NCBI RefSeq assembly: GCF_002093975.1
Contig: NZ_KZ084324.1
Location: 191,606-255,605 of the forward strand
DNA: 64,000 nucleotides
Source of the DNA: Thermoactinospora rubra
GTDB taxonomy: Bacteria > Actinomycetota > Actinomycetes > Streptosporangiales > Streptosporangiaceae
Reading direction: 5' to 3'
Below, piece after piece: positions 46,033 to 53,838 of this stretch (position 1 is the first letter of the stretch; each line of letters begins with the position of its first letter). Both the position numbers and the translations under genes were made by a program. The notes below the pieces were generated by a model. The model worked only from the letters and a program-made list of their open reading frames with translations. It did not search any database and was not told the origin of the DNA.

Positions 46033-47026
46033 CCTGGAGGCAGTGCGGGCCGCGCTGAAGGCCCCGCCGCCCGCGCCGGAGGTCAAGCGGGCCGGGCGCG
46101 CCCGGCTGGCCGCCGCGGCGCTGGCGGACCCGCCGGACCGGCACCCGGTACGGCGCAGCCGCCGCGCCGCCCGGTGGAGCACGCTGGCGATCGGCCTGGC
46201 GGGAGCCGCGGCGGCGGTCGCCCTGGCGTTCTCCAGCGTGCACGCGCCCCCCGACGCCCAGCGGATCCTCCTGGCCGCCGCGACCGAGGTGGCCCGGACC
46301 CCGGACCAGGGCGCCTGGTGGGGCACCACGGTGATCCACGGCCGGCAGTTCCACGACCCCGCTCGCCGCTACGTCCTGCGGCAGACCGAGTCGGAGGAGG
46401 TCTGGATCCCCGCCGACCCGGAGGCGCCCACCTGGTACCGCCTGACATACCTGGGCACGGCGCCCGCCACGCCCGAGGACGAGGCCGCGTGGCGGGCGGA
46501 CGGCTCGCCCGCGAGCTGGACCTTCCCGGCCGGCGCCCTTCCCCGGAGCATGTGGCGTTTCCCCGACGCGGTCCAGGCGGCCCCCCGCGGGCCGGCCACC
46601 TGGTCGAGCGAGGACTGGGACCTCCGCGTCGTCATAGCCGGCAAGCCGCTGACCCGGATGAGCGAGGTCTCCCTGGACGCCGTGCGCGGCGGCGACCGGG
46701 CAGCCGTCGACAGCCTGGCGCGCCTGCTGGTCTTCGCGCCCGTCGCGAGCGAGACGCGGGCCGAGGCCTACCGGTTGCTGGCCCGGATGCCGGGCGTCAC
46801 CCCGGTGGGCGAGGTGACCGATCCGCTGGGCCGTACCGGACAGGCCGTGGAGTACTCCTCGGCGGAGTACGGCGGCAGAGTCCGGCTGGTGATCGACCCC
46901 GGCACCGGTGCCCCCCTGGCCATCGAGAAGCGGGGGACCAGCGGTGACGGGCCGCAGCCGGTGGAGTTCACCGCCGTCCGGCAAGGCCGCTGGGCGGACG
47001 ACAATCCCTTGAAGGAGAAACCATGA
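46025..47026 (+). CDS. CU044_5270-type membrane protein, likely partner of the sigma factor
   Basis: A 333-residue protein: cytosolic N-terminus of about 50 residues, one transmembrane segment (WSTLAIGLAGAAAAVALAF), then an extracellular domain with DQGAWWGTTVIHGRQ and TPEDEAAWRADGSPASWTFP. This is the layout of CU044_5270-family proteins, nearly always encoded downstream of ECF sigma factors. It could act as an anti-sigma or sensor partner; the biochemical role is not established. The ATG at 46025 follows GGAGG; it overlaps the sigma gene by 8 nt. Confidence 0.78.
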   Translation: MNDLEAVRAALKAPPPAPEVKRAGRARLAAAALADPPDRHPVRRSRRAARWSTLAIGLAGAAAAVALAFSSVHAPPDAQRILLAAATEVARTPDQGAWWGTTVIHGRQFHDPARRYVLRQTESEEVWIPADPEAPTWYRLTYLGTAPATPEDEAAWRADGSPASWTFPAGALPRSMWRFPDAVQAAPRGPATWSSEDWDLRVVIAGKPLTRMSEVSLDAVRGGDRAAVDSLARLLVFAPVASETRAEAYRLLARMPGVTPVGEVTDPLGRTGQAVEYSSAEYGGRVRLVIDPGTGAPLAIEKRGTSGDGPQPVEFTAVRQGRWADDNPLKEKP

Positions 47027-47901
47027 GATTCGCTGCCATCACCGGTGTGACCACCCTGGCGCTTTTGGCAGCACCGGCTCCCGCGGCCCAGGCCGCGCCC
47101 CCTGAGGGCAAGTACTGGCAGGTGGCGGCCGTCTACAGCATGACGCATCCCCGCCCGGTGGGCAGCGGGTACTGGCTGGCCGAGCGCAGAGCCTCCACCG
47201 AGTGGCTGACCCCCGACGGCAGGGCCTGGCACGGCTATCGCCCGCTCGGCGCCCGGCCGCTGACGCCCAAGGACGAGGCCGCCTGGAAGGCCGACGGTTC
47301 GCCCACCTCGTGGAGCTACCGCACCGAAGGCATGAAGATCACGCTGTCGGCCGAGCCCGGCAAGGGCTACGTCAAGCAGGACGAGAACCGCCCGCGTGGC
47401 TTCGACCTCACGGGAGAGGCGAAGTTCGTCTCCTACCAGGAGCTCCAGGCGTTGCCGGCGCAACCCGCCGCCCTGCGCGCGCGCCTCGTCGCCGACATCA
47501 GGGAATGGATGGCCAAGGCCGCCGAGGAGGCCAAGACGACGGACCCGAAGGCCAAGCCGGAGGACTGGACCTCCCGCCTGGACTTCTACGTGGCGGAGGG
47601 GCTGGCGAGGTTGATGTACGCCAATCCGGTGCCCAAGCCGGTCCGCGCCGCGGCGTTCGAGGCGCTCAAGAGCACCAAGGGCGTGCAGGCGCCGGGCCGG
47701 GCCAAGGACCTGCTGGGGCGGGCCGGGCAGCGCCTGACGTGGAAGGACTCCGGCATCACCCGGACGGTCCTCGTGGACACCGGCACGATGACGCTGCTGT
47801 CGTCGAGCTTCGACGCCGCCGTCAAGGCCAAGTCGCGCGTGGAGACCTACACCAAGGTCGGCTGGACCGACGACGAGCCCGCGGTTCCCGCCGCCTCCTA
47901 G
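47023..47901 (+). CDS. secreted CU044_5270-type protein, related to its upstream neighbour
   Basis: A 292-residue exported protein with a cleavable signal (LLAAPAPAAQAA) instead of a membrane anchor. Its mature part matches the ectodomain of the upstream protein (TPKDEAAWKADGSPTSWSYR against TPEDEAAWRADGSPASWTFP), so the pair arose by duplication. It starts in the upstream stop (ATGA) and ends on the CTAG that also holds the stop of the convergent ATPase gene. Function unknown. Confidence 0.75.
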   Translation: MRFAAITGVTTLALLAAPAPAAQAAPPEGKYWQVAAVYSMTHPRPVGSGYWLAERRASTEWLTPDGRAWHGYRPLGARPLTPKDEAAWKADGSPTSWSYRTEGMKITLSAEPGKGYVKQDENRPRGFDLTGEAKFVSYQELQALPAQPAALRARLVADIREWMAKAAEEAKTTDPKAKPEDWTSRLDFYVAEGLARLMYANPVPKPVRAAAFEALKSTKGVQAPGRAKDLLGRAGQRLTWKDSGITRTVLVDTGTMTLLSSSFDAAVKAKSRVETYTKVGWTDDEPAVPAAS

Positions 47902-48671
47902 ACAGGGGCGTCCGGCAGGCAGCGGGGCGTGCCGTGCAGATCGTCGAGCACGACACGCCCCGCCACCCCGAAGACCTCGGCGAGCAGGCCCGTCGTGATC
48001 ACATCCTTCGGCTTGCCGTCGGCCCACACCCGGCCTTGGTGCAACGCGACGATGCGTTCGGCGAAGCGCGCGGCGTGGTCCAGCTCGTGCAGCACTGTCA
48101 CCACCGTCAGGCCACGCGCCGCGCGCAACGACCGCACGAGCTCCAGCACCTCCAGCTGGTGGCGGATGTCCAGGTGCGCGGTCGGCTCGTCGAGCAGCAG
48201 GACGCCCGTGTCCTGGGCGACCGCGAGGGCCAGCCGTACCCGCTGGCGCTCCCCGCCGGACAGCGTGTCCAGCACCCGGTCGGCGAGGTGCGCGACCCCG
48301 GTCAGCTCCAGGGCCTCATCCACCGCGTCCGGCTCCCCGAGCATGCCGAACGGCCCCCGATGCGGGTAGCGGCCCTGGCGCACGAGCTGCCGCACGGTGA
48401 GCCCGGGCACCGGCGGCAGGCTCTGGTGGAGGACGGCGACGCGACGGGCCACCTCGCGGCGCGACAGCGACGCCAGCGGCGTGCCGCCGAGGAGGATCCG
48501 CCCCGACGTGGGCTGGAGCAGGCCGGCCATCAGCCGCAGGAGCGTGCTCTTGCCGCACCCGTTGACCCCTGCCAGCGCCACGAACTCCCCGGGCGCGACC
48601 GTCAGGTCGACCCCCGCGAGGATGGGGCGCGGGCCGTACGAGAAGTGCAGGTCCCTGACCTCGATGCTCAT
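47898..48671 (-). CDS. metal-chelate ABC importer, ATPase
   Basis: A 257-residue ABC ATPase of the FecE/BtuD type: Walker A GVNGCGKST, Q-loop VAVLHQS, signature LSGGERQR, Walker B VLLLDEP, H-switch VTVLHELDHA. Such ATPases drive uptake of siderophore-metal complexes or cobalamin. It is the last gene of a five-gene leftward operon in which every junction is a 4-nt overlap (AztD-like protein, binding lipoprotein, two permeases, ATPase). The operon begins at the shared Zur-like box. Confidence 0.92.
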   Translation of the reverse strand: MSIEVRDLHFSYGPRPILAGVDLTVAPGEFVALAGVNGCGKSTLLRLMAGLLQPTSGRILLGGTPLASLSRREVARRVAVLHQSLPPVPGLTVRQLVRQGRYPHRGPFGMLGEPDAVDEALELTGVAHLADRVLDTLSGGERQRVRLALAVAQDTGVLLLDEPTAHLDIRHQLEVLELVRSLRAARGLTVVTVLHELDHAARFAERIVALHQGRVWADGKPKDVITTGLLAEVFGVAGRVVLDDLHGTPRCLPDAPV

Positions 48672-49630
48672 TGCGATCTTCCCAGTCTGGCGAGGACGGC
48701 GGCTCCGGCCAGGGCGGTGACCACCCCGGTGGGGACGCCGAGCCGATGCGTGTCGTCGAGCAGGTGCACGGCGAGCTGGGCCAGGGTGTCGGCGCCCGCC
48801 AGCGCCACGGCGCCGGCCACCGCGGCGGTGGGCACGCCGCCGCCGAGCCGGCGCGCGGCGTGCGGGGTGACCAGCCCGACGAAGGCGATGGCGCCGGACA
48901 GGCCGGCCGCTCCCGCGGTGAGGGAGATCGCCACGGCGAGCGCGACGCCCCGGCCCACGCCCGGGCGCAGCCCCAGCGCGGCGGCGTGCTCGTCGCCGGG
49001 CGCGAGGACGGCGAGCATCGCCGAACAGGCCCAGGCCACCGCGATCCATCCCGCGATCCACCACGACGTGAAGCCCAGGTGTTCCCACACCCGGCCCTCC
49101 ACCGAGCCGACGAGCCAGCGCAGGGCGTTGCCGAACCGGCTGGGCTGGTAGGCCAGCAGCATGGTGGCGATCCCGGCCAGCAGCGCGCTGCCGAGCAGGC
49201 CGTACACGACCAGTTGGACCGGATCGCGGCGGGCCGCGAACAGCCAGGTGATCCCGCCACCGAGCGCGCCGCCCAGCAGCGCGGCCGCCAACGCCCCGGC
49301 CGCCGAGTCCGCGGGCACGACGCCCAGCGTGAGACCGGCCAGGATGCCGAGCACCGCGCCCGGGTTGACGCCGGAGAACTCGGGCGCGGCCATCGGGTTG
49401 CGCAGCGCCGTCTGCAGGACGTATCCGGCCACGCCCAGGGCGGCGCCGGTGAGCACCGCGGTCAGCAGCCTGGGCAGGCCGAGCTCCCAGACGATCCGCT
49501 CCTCCAGGCCGCCCGCCGTACCGTCCAGCAGGCCGGTGAGCGCGGTGACGGGCCGCCCGGCGGCGAGGAGGTGCGCGGTCGCGACGGCCGCGAGCAGAAC
49601 AGCCGCCGCGACCGCACGCCCGGCGGTCAT
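48668..49630 (-). CDS. metal-chelate ABC importer, FecCD-type permease 2
   Basis: A 320-residue permease with about nine hydrophobic segments and the FecCD signatures RLLTAVLTGAALGVAGYVLQ, LRNPMAAPEFSGVNPGAVLG and FVGLVTPHAARRLGGG. It pairs with the other permease as a heterodimeric channel for a metal-chelate complex. The ATG at 49630 overlaps the upstream stop. Confidence 0.92.
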   Translation of the reverse strand: MTAGRAVAAAVLLAAVATAHLLAAGRPVTALTGLLDGTAGGLEERIVWELGLPRLLTAVLTGAALGVAGYVLQTALRNPMAAPEFSGVNPGAVLGILAGLTLGVVPADSAAGALAAALLGGALGGGITWLFAARRDPVQLVVYGLLGSALLAGIATMLLAYQPSRFGNALRWLVGSVEGRVWEHLGFTSWWIAGWIAVAWACSAMLAVLAPGDEHAAALGLRPGVGRGVALAVAISLTAGAAGLSGAIAFVGLVTPHAARRLGGGVPTAAVAGAVALAGADTLAQLAVHLLDDTHRLGVPTGVVTALAGAAVLARLGRSQ

Positions 49631-50583
49631 GCTCTCCTCACGAGGACGGCCGCCGCCACCACCCCGGCGAGCGCGGTCCACGCCCCGAGCGGCGTCTCGA
49701 CGGGCGCGAACGCCAGCCGGGCGGCCAGGTCCGCCGCCAGCGTGACGAGCGCCCCGAACGCGGCCGACCACGGCAGCCACGTCCGGGCGTCGGCCCGTGG
49801 CCGCAGCCGCCTGGCCAGGAGCGGAGCCAGAAGGCCCACCCAGGCGACGGGCCCGCAGGGACCGGTCACGCAGCCGACCAGCAGGGCCGCGACGGTGAGC
49901 ACGCCGAGCCTGGCGCGGTGCACCCGGCTGCCGAGCGAGGCCGCCGCGTCGTCGCCGAGCCGGAGCAGGCCCAGTGCGGGCACGCACAGCACCACGAGCG
50001 GCAGCGCGGCGGCCAGCCACGGCAGCGTCCGGCCCGCCTGCTCCCACATCAGCCCGGACAGGCTGCCCACGAGGTAGCGGAACAGCATGTCGTACTGGAG
50101 CCGGTCGGCGGTCGCCATGACGGCCAGCAGCAGCGCCTGGATCGCGCTGGAGACGGCCGCGCCCACGAGCAGCACCCCGCCCGCCGTCCTGGCCGCCCGG
50201 GCGGCGGCGAGGGTGAGCAGCCCGCCGGCGACGGCGCCCAGCAGCCCCATGACGGGGTACAACGGGAAGGGCACCGGCAGCGCCCACACCACGCACACGC
50301 CCACGGCGAGCGCGGCGCCCGTGGAGACGCCGATCATCTCGGGGACGGCCAGCGGGTTCCGCAGCGATTCCTGCAGCAGGAGCCCCGCGGCGCCGATCGC
50401 CGCCCCGCCCGCCAGGCCGACCAGCACGCGGGGGACCCGCAGCTCCCAGACCACGACCCCGGCGACGGCGTCGCCGGTCAGGAGGTCCTGCGGCGCGACG
50501 AACGGCGTGCCCAGGCACAGCCCGGCCAGCCCCAGCGCGCCCAGCCCGATCCCCGCCGCCCACGGCGCGACCGGGATGCTCAC
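49627..50583 (-). CDS. metal-chelate ABC importer, FecCD-type permease 1
   Basis: A 318-residue permease of the FecCD family: RVPRVLVGLAGGAAIGAAGLL, LRNPLAVPEMIGVSTGAAL and PVAWVGLLAPLLARRL. It is a diverged paralogue of permease 2. The GTG at 50583 sits in the GTGA overlap with the binding-protein stop codon. Two different permease genes and a lipoprotein are the usual make-up of Gram-positive siderophore importers. Confidence 0.92.
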   Translation of the reverse strand: MSIPVAPWAAGIGLGALGLAGLCLGTPFVAPQDLLTGDAVAGVVVWELRVPRVLVGLAGGAAIGAAGLLLQESLRNPLAVPEMIGVSTGAALAVGVCVVWALPVPFPLYPVMGLLGAVAGGLLTLAAARAARTAGGVLLVGAAVSSAIQALLLAVMATADRLQYDMLFRYLVGSLSGLMWEQAGRTLPWLAAALPLVVLCVPALGLLRLGDDAAASLGSRVHRARLGVLTVAALLVGCVTGPCGPVAWVGLLAPLLARRLRPRADARTWLPWSAAFGALVTLAADLAARLAFAPVETPLGAWTALAGVVAAAVLVRRA

Positions 50584-51566
50584 CCCGCGGCCTTGGCGAG
50601 CGCCTCGTCGAGGATGACGCCGAACGCCCGGGTGCCCCGGCCCGACGCCCACAGCTCCGGCTGCACCTCGAAGACCTTGCCGGACGCCACGGCCGGGACG
50701 CGCCTCCACACCGGGTTGTCCTTGAGATGCTCGCTCACCGAGGTGCCGAAGGACTGGACGAAGATCACCTCGGGGGCCTTGGCGAGGATCTCCTCCAGGC
50801 TGTAGGCCTGGGCGGTCTCGAAGCCGCCGCCCTTGCTCGGCCACGGGTAGGCGAAGAACCGGGACATGAAGTGGCCGAGCACGTCGTCGGTGGTGTTCAC
50901 GCCCACCGAGGTGCCGCCGTACATCGCCAGCACCGGCTTCCTGTCCAGCCCCGCCGCCTTGGCGCGGGCCATGCCGTCGGCCAGCTTCGCCCGGAACCGG
51001 CTCTCGGCCGCCGCCTGCTGCCGCCCGCGGTCGGTCAGCCGGGCGAGCGCCCGCAGGTAGCCGATGGAGTGCTCGTAGGACTTCACCTCCACCACCCACA
51101 GCGGCGCGAACTTCTCCACCGCGGTCCTGAGCTGGTCGTGCACCCCGGCCAGGCCGATCACCAGGTCCGGCCGGGCCTCGGCGATCTTGGAGACGTCCTC
51201 GCCGCCGAAGCTGCCGGGGATGACCGGCACCTTGGCCCCCTCCGCGCCCAGGTAGTCGGGCCGGGACAGGAGCTTGGGCGTGGTCGTGGCGACGGGCTTG
51301 AGCCCGAGCTCGACGAGGGCGTCGTCGCACAGGCCCGTCAGGCAGACGATCCGCTCGGGTTTCCTTGGGAGGGTGATGGTCCTGCCGTGGGGGTCGGTGA
51401 CCGTCAGCGCCGCGCTGACGGGGGTCACCTGTGCCGCCGGGTCCGCCTGCGGGGTGGTGGCGGCCTGCGGGCTGGTGTCGGTCTGCGGCTTGCTCTGGCC
51501 GCCGCAGGCCGACACCAGCGCGAGCGCCACGAGTGCGATCAGGTGCTTGCTCATTACCCGGCTCAT
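50580..51566 (-). CDS. metal-chelate ABC importer, substrate-binding lipoprotein
   Basis: A 328-residue lipoprotein (leader ending LVSAC, Cys21) of the BtuF/FhuD/TroA-like fold: TVTDPHGRTITLPRKPERIV, ARPDLVIGLAGVHDQL, and an AYSLEEILAKAPEVIFVQS segment are the conserved binding-lobe parts. This class binds metal-chelate complexes (siderophores, cobalamin), not free metal ions. The ATG at 51566 lies in the overlap with the propeller gene; an internal ATG at 51554 is also possible. Confidence 0.9.
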   Translation of the reverse strand: MSRVMSKHLIALVALALVSACGGQSKPQTDTSPQAATTPQADPAAQVTPVSAALTVTDPHGRTITLPRKPERIVCLTGLCDDALVELGLKPVATTTPKLLSRPDYLGAEGAKVPVIPGSFGGEDVSKIAEARPDLVIGLAGVHDQLRTAVEKFAPLWVVEVKSYEHSIGYLRALARLTDRGRQQAAAESRFRAKLADGMARAKAAGLDRKPVLAMYGGTSVGVNTTDDVLGHFMSRFFAYPWPSKGGGFETAQAYSLEEILAKAPEVIFVQSFGTSVSEHLKDNPVWRRVPAVASGKVFEVQPELWASGRGTRAFGVILDEALAKAAG

Positions 51567-52834
51567 CGCCCGACCTTGTCCACGGTGTCGTGGCCGGGGA
51601 CGACGACCGTGACCGCGCCGCCGCCCTCCAGCGAGGTCGGCGTGGCGATGGTGCCCACCACCTTGCCGAGGTCGGGGGAGATGACCGAGATCTTGCCGGT
51701 GCCGCCGCCGGTCACGTAGGCCAGCACGCCGGAGGGGTCCAGGGCGATGCGGCGCTTCTGGGCGGCCCACGGCGACTGCCCGGGAACCGGCCCGCCCGGC
51801 AGCGGCGGCAGCTGCACGCGGGTGGTGACCTGGCCGGTCTTCACGCTCACGAAGGCGACCTGGTCGCCGCCGGGCCGGTGGAGGACGTACCCGGCGTACC
51901 GGTCCGAGAGCCCGTGCCGGAACAGGAACCCGGTGCCCAGCTCCGCCGTGGTCGTCCGGCCGCTGTCGGGGACGACCGTGAAGGCGTCGTGCTTCCAGTT
52001 CTGCCAGTCGTCGCCCGACTCGTCGGAGGTGTAGGTGACGAGCTTCTCGCCGGTCACGCGGACGTAGTAGGCGCGCCCGCTGTCCGGCCACGGCACGGTC
52101 CTGACGGGCTGGAGCCTGCCGTCCACGACCCGCGCCGTGTCCAGGCCCGCGTCGGTGGCGCCGAGCACCAGGCCGCCCGCGTGCGCCGCCTCGCCGTGCC
52201 CGTGCTCGCCGGTCGCCAGCGTGCTCGTGGGCTCCAGGTGCGCGCCCGGGTTGGCCAGGATGCCGGCGATGGGGAAGGTCTCCAGCTCGCCGTCGCCCCG
52301 GTGCACGACCGTGCCGCCGCTGACGACGACACCCGGGTGCTCGCTGTCCACCTCGATCGTGGCGGGCCGGTACGTCGTGAGGTCGACGACGGTCAGGGTG
52401 CCGTGCGGCTCCTCCTCCGCCGGCTCCTCGTGGTCGTGCGCCCCGGCCGCCGCCACGACGGCGTAGCGGCCGGTCTCGTCGGCGGCGATGTGGGTGGGCT
52501 CGCCTTCGGGGAGCCTGGCCGTTCCCACGACCTTGGGCGTGCCGCCCACCTGCAGGGCGACCAGCTCGCCGGCCGCCTCGTCCACGAACAGCACCCGGCC
52601 GTCGCGCAGCGGGAGCATCCCCGCGTGGTCGGCGAAGGTCCGCCCGGTGATCGTGGCCAGCTTCTTGTTCGACGGGACCGCGTACACGTGCACGCTTCCC
52701 GCGGCGGCGTCGGCCACCACCAACCGGGCCGCCGGCGGGAACCGCCCGCCGGCGTCCGCCGAGGCGGGCTGGGCGTGCAGGGCGGCAAGGGCCAGTACGG
52801 CTACCGCGCCGGCCGAGAGGGCGCTGCGGCGCAT
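51563..52834 (-). CDS. AztD-like secreted beta-propeller, probable zinc-binding protein
   Basis: A 423-residue exported protein: signal peptide cleaved after ASA near residue 26, then repeated propeller blades (RLVVADAAAGSVHVYAVP, ADETGRYAVVAAAG, LDPSGVLAYVTGGGTGKISVI). Two loops are rich in metal ligands: AHDHEEPAEEEPH (His133, His135, His144) and GEHGHGEAAH (His211, His213, His218). This blend of propeller and His/Glu loops resembles AztD, a zinc metallochaperone that hands zinc to an ABC importer. It heads the importer operon, 28 nt downstream of the Zur-like box. ATG at 52834 has AGGAGG upstream; a longer reading to 52879 starts inside the box. Confidence 0.75.
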   Translation of the reverse strand: MRRSALSAGAVAVLALAALHAQPASADAGGRFPPAARLVVADAAAGSVHVYAVPSNKKLATITGRTFADHAGMLPLRDGRVLFVDEAAGELVALQVGGTPKVVGTARLPEGEPTHIAADETGRYAVVAAAGAHDHEEPAEEEPHGTLTVVDLTTYRPATIEVDSEHPGVVVSGGTVVHRGDGELETFPIAGILANPGAHLEPTSTLATGEHGHGEAAHAGGLVLGATDAGLDTARVVDGRLQPVRTVPWPDSGRAYYVRVTGEKLVTYTSDESGDDWQNWKHDAFTVVPDSGRTTTAELGTGFLFRHGLSDRYAGYVLHRPGGDQVAFVSVKTGQVTTRVQLPPLPGGPVPGQSPWAAQKRRIALDPSGVLAYVTGGGTGKISVISPDLGKVVGTIATPTSLEGGGAVTVVVPGHDTVDKVGR

Positions 52835-52861
52835 GGATCCTCCTAGGGTTGAGCTCTGGAC

Positions 52862-52880
52862 AATGAAAATCATTATCATT
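52862..52880. promoter_or_regulatory. Zur-like (Fur-family) operator between divergent operons
   Basis: AATGAAAATCATTATCATT is a palindrome with 8 of 9 base pairs matching around C52871. Its core TGAAAATCATTATCA (52864-52878) matches 13 of 15 positions of the TGAAAAT-N-ATTTTCA pattern described for actinobacterial Zur. It is 28 nt from the propeller start and 64 nt from the peptide start, so one bound repressor could silence both operons. Iron control in actinomycetes usually uses DtxR-type sites of quite different sequence, which favours zinc. Confidence 0.75.
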
Positions 52881-52943
52881 TACGCTCTCGTGGCAGCAAG
52901 GGGCAGGACCGGACTTGTCCCTCAAATCACGAAAGGAGAGCTG

Positions 52944-53066
52944 ATGGAGCAGTTCGACGAGGTCCCGGTGTTCTCGCCGGTCGTCACGGCCACCCAGCTG
53001 GCCCCGGCGCACCCGACGTGCAACCACGCCCTGGTGGCCGACCTGTTCGACGACGACCAGGCCTGA
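52944..53066 (+). CDS. candidate TOMM/RiPP precursor peptide (40 residues)
   Basis: MEQFDEVPVFSP starts a 40-residue peptide behind the strong ribosome-binding sequence GAAAGGAGAG (52931-52940). Residues 1-20 could be the leader; the centre HPTCNH (23-28) contains the only Cys (26), one Thr, and two His, and the C-terminus DLFDDDQA is acidic. The cyclodehydratase encoded downstream would act on Cys26 (and possibly Thr25 or other Ser/Thr) to give a thiazoline, which the flavin enzyme could oxidise to thiazole beside two His residues, a plausible zinc site. It could instead be a regulatory leader peptide. First gene of the rightward operon. Confidence 0.65.
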   Translation: MEQFDEVPVFSPVVTATQLAPAHPTCNHALVADLFDDDQA

Positions 53067-53073
53067 CCCGCTC

Positions 53074-53108
53074 GTGGTGCCGCGCCGTCCGCGGGCGCGC
53101 GGCACCAC
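53074..53108 (+). terminator. hairpin between peptide gene and modification genes
   Basis: GTGGTGCCGCGC (53074-53085) and GCGCGGCACCAC (53097-53108) form a perfect 12-bp stem with an 11-nt loop, 7 nt after the peptide stop. In RiPP operons such a structure often works as a partial terminator or RNA-stabilising end, giving more precursor transcript than enzyme transcript. Confidence 0.6.
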
Positions 53109-53130
53109 CCCGGACCGGAAAGGACCGCGC

Positions 53131-53838
53131 ATGACCCTCGCGCCCGGTGTCTCGATCTTCGACCTGGACGGCACGGCCGTGCTGCGCACGCCCGACGGGG
53201 AGTTCCTCGCCGTCAACGCCGAGGTCGGCCCGGATCTCGGCGGTCTCGCGCCCGCCGTGGCCGAGGCCTTCTCCCGCGCCGGATTCCTGGCTCCGGACAG
53301 CGAGTGCGCGCCGGCGGCCGTGGCGGTGGCCGGGGACGGGCTGATCGCGCAGTCGCTGGCCGGCCTGGTGGACCGCACGCCGTTGAGTCTCGTGCCGTCG
53401 ATCGAGGAGGCCGACGTGGTGAGCTGGGCCTGCGACGGGCTGCCGCCGCAGCGGGAATGGGCCGCCCTCGACGCCGAAGTGGGCCGCATCGCCTGGCAAC
53501 GCTGCTCGGTCGAGGGCGCGACCGCCGTCATCGAGCCCATCGCCGTCGCCCCGGGGGACGTCACGCACGAGCACGTCCGCCTGCGCCGCCTGGCCGCCTC
53601 CGACAGCCCCGGCCACCTGGCCGCCTACTGGGCCACCACGCCGCTGCACGCAGCCCCGGCGGTGACCCCGGTTACCGCCGCGTTCGTCGCCTCCCTGCTC
53701 GCCGCCGACCTCCTGGCCTGGGCGCACGGCCACCCGCGCACCCGCACCCTGCGCCTGGCCGACCTGCGGACCCAGCGCGTCGCCGACCACCCGATCCTGC
53801 CCGTCCCGCCCCACGACCCCCGCCGGGAGGTCCGGTGA
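53131..53838 (+). CDS. ThiF-like TOMM cyclodehydratase partner (leader-binding protein)
   Basis: A 235-residue protein resembling the small Ocin-ThiF-like (cyclo_dehyd_2) partners of YcaO enzymes: an N-terminal part VSIFDLDGTAVLRTPDGEFL, a degenerate dinucleotide-fold motif VAVAGDGLIAQSLAGL (residues 65-80), and a C-terminal HPRTRTLRLADLRTQRV. Such proteins bind the leader peptide and present it to the YcaO enzyme. It lacks zinc-binding Cys pairs found in larger E1-like proteins. Ribosome-binding GGAAAGGA precedes the ATG; it overlaps the hydrolase gene by one base. Confidence 0.75.
   Translation: MTLAPGVSIFDLDGTAVLRTPDGEFLAVNAEVGPDLGGLAPAVAEAFSRAGFLAPDSECAPAAVAVAGDGLIAQSLAGLVDRTPLSLVPSIEEADVVSWACDGLPPQREWAALDAEVGRIAWQRCSVEGATAVIEPIAVAPGDVTHEHVRLRRLAASDSPGHLAAYWATTPLHAAPAVTPVTAAFVASLLAADLLAWAHGHPRTRTLRLADLRTQRVADHPILPVPPHDPRREVR

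Noticed and set aside
47898..47901. CTAG shared stop codons of two convergent genes
   Set aside because: Convergent genes sharing CTAG is a common consequence of compact packing and carries no special meaning.
52862..52880. Iron (DtxR/IdeR-type) box
   Set aside because: The AT-rich 7-1-7 palindrome does not resemble the TTAGGTTAG-type iron box used in actinomycetes; Fur-family Zur fits better, though another Fur paralogue cannot be excluded.
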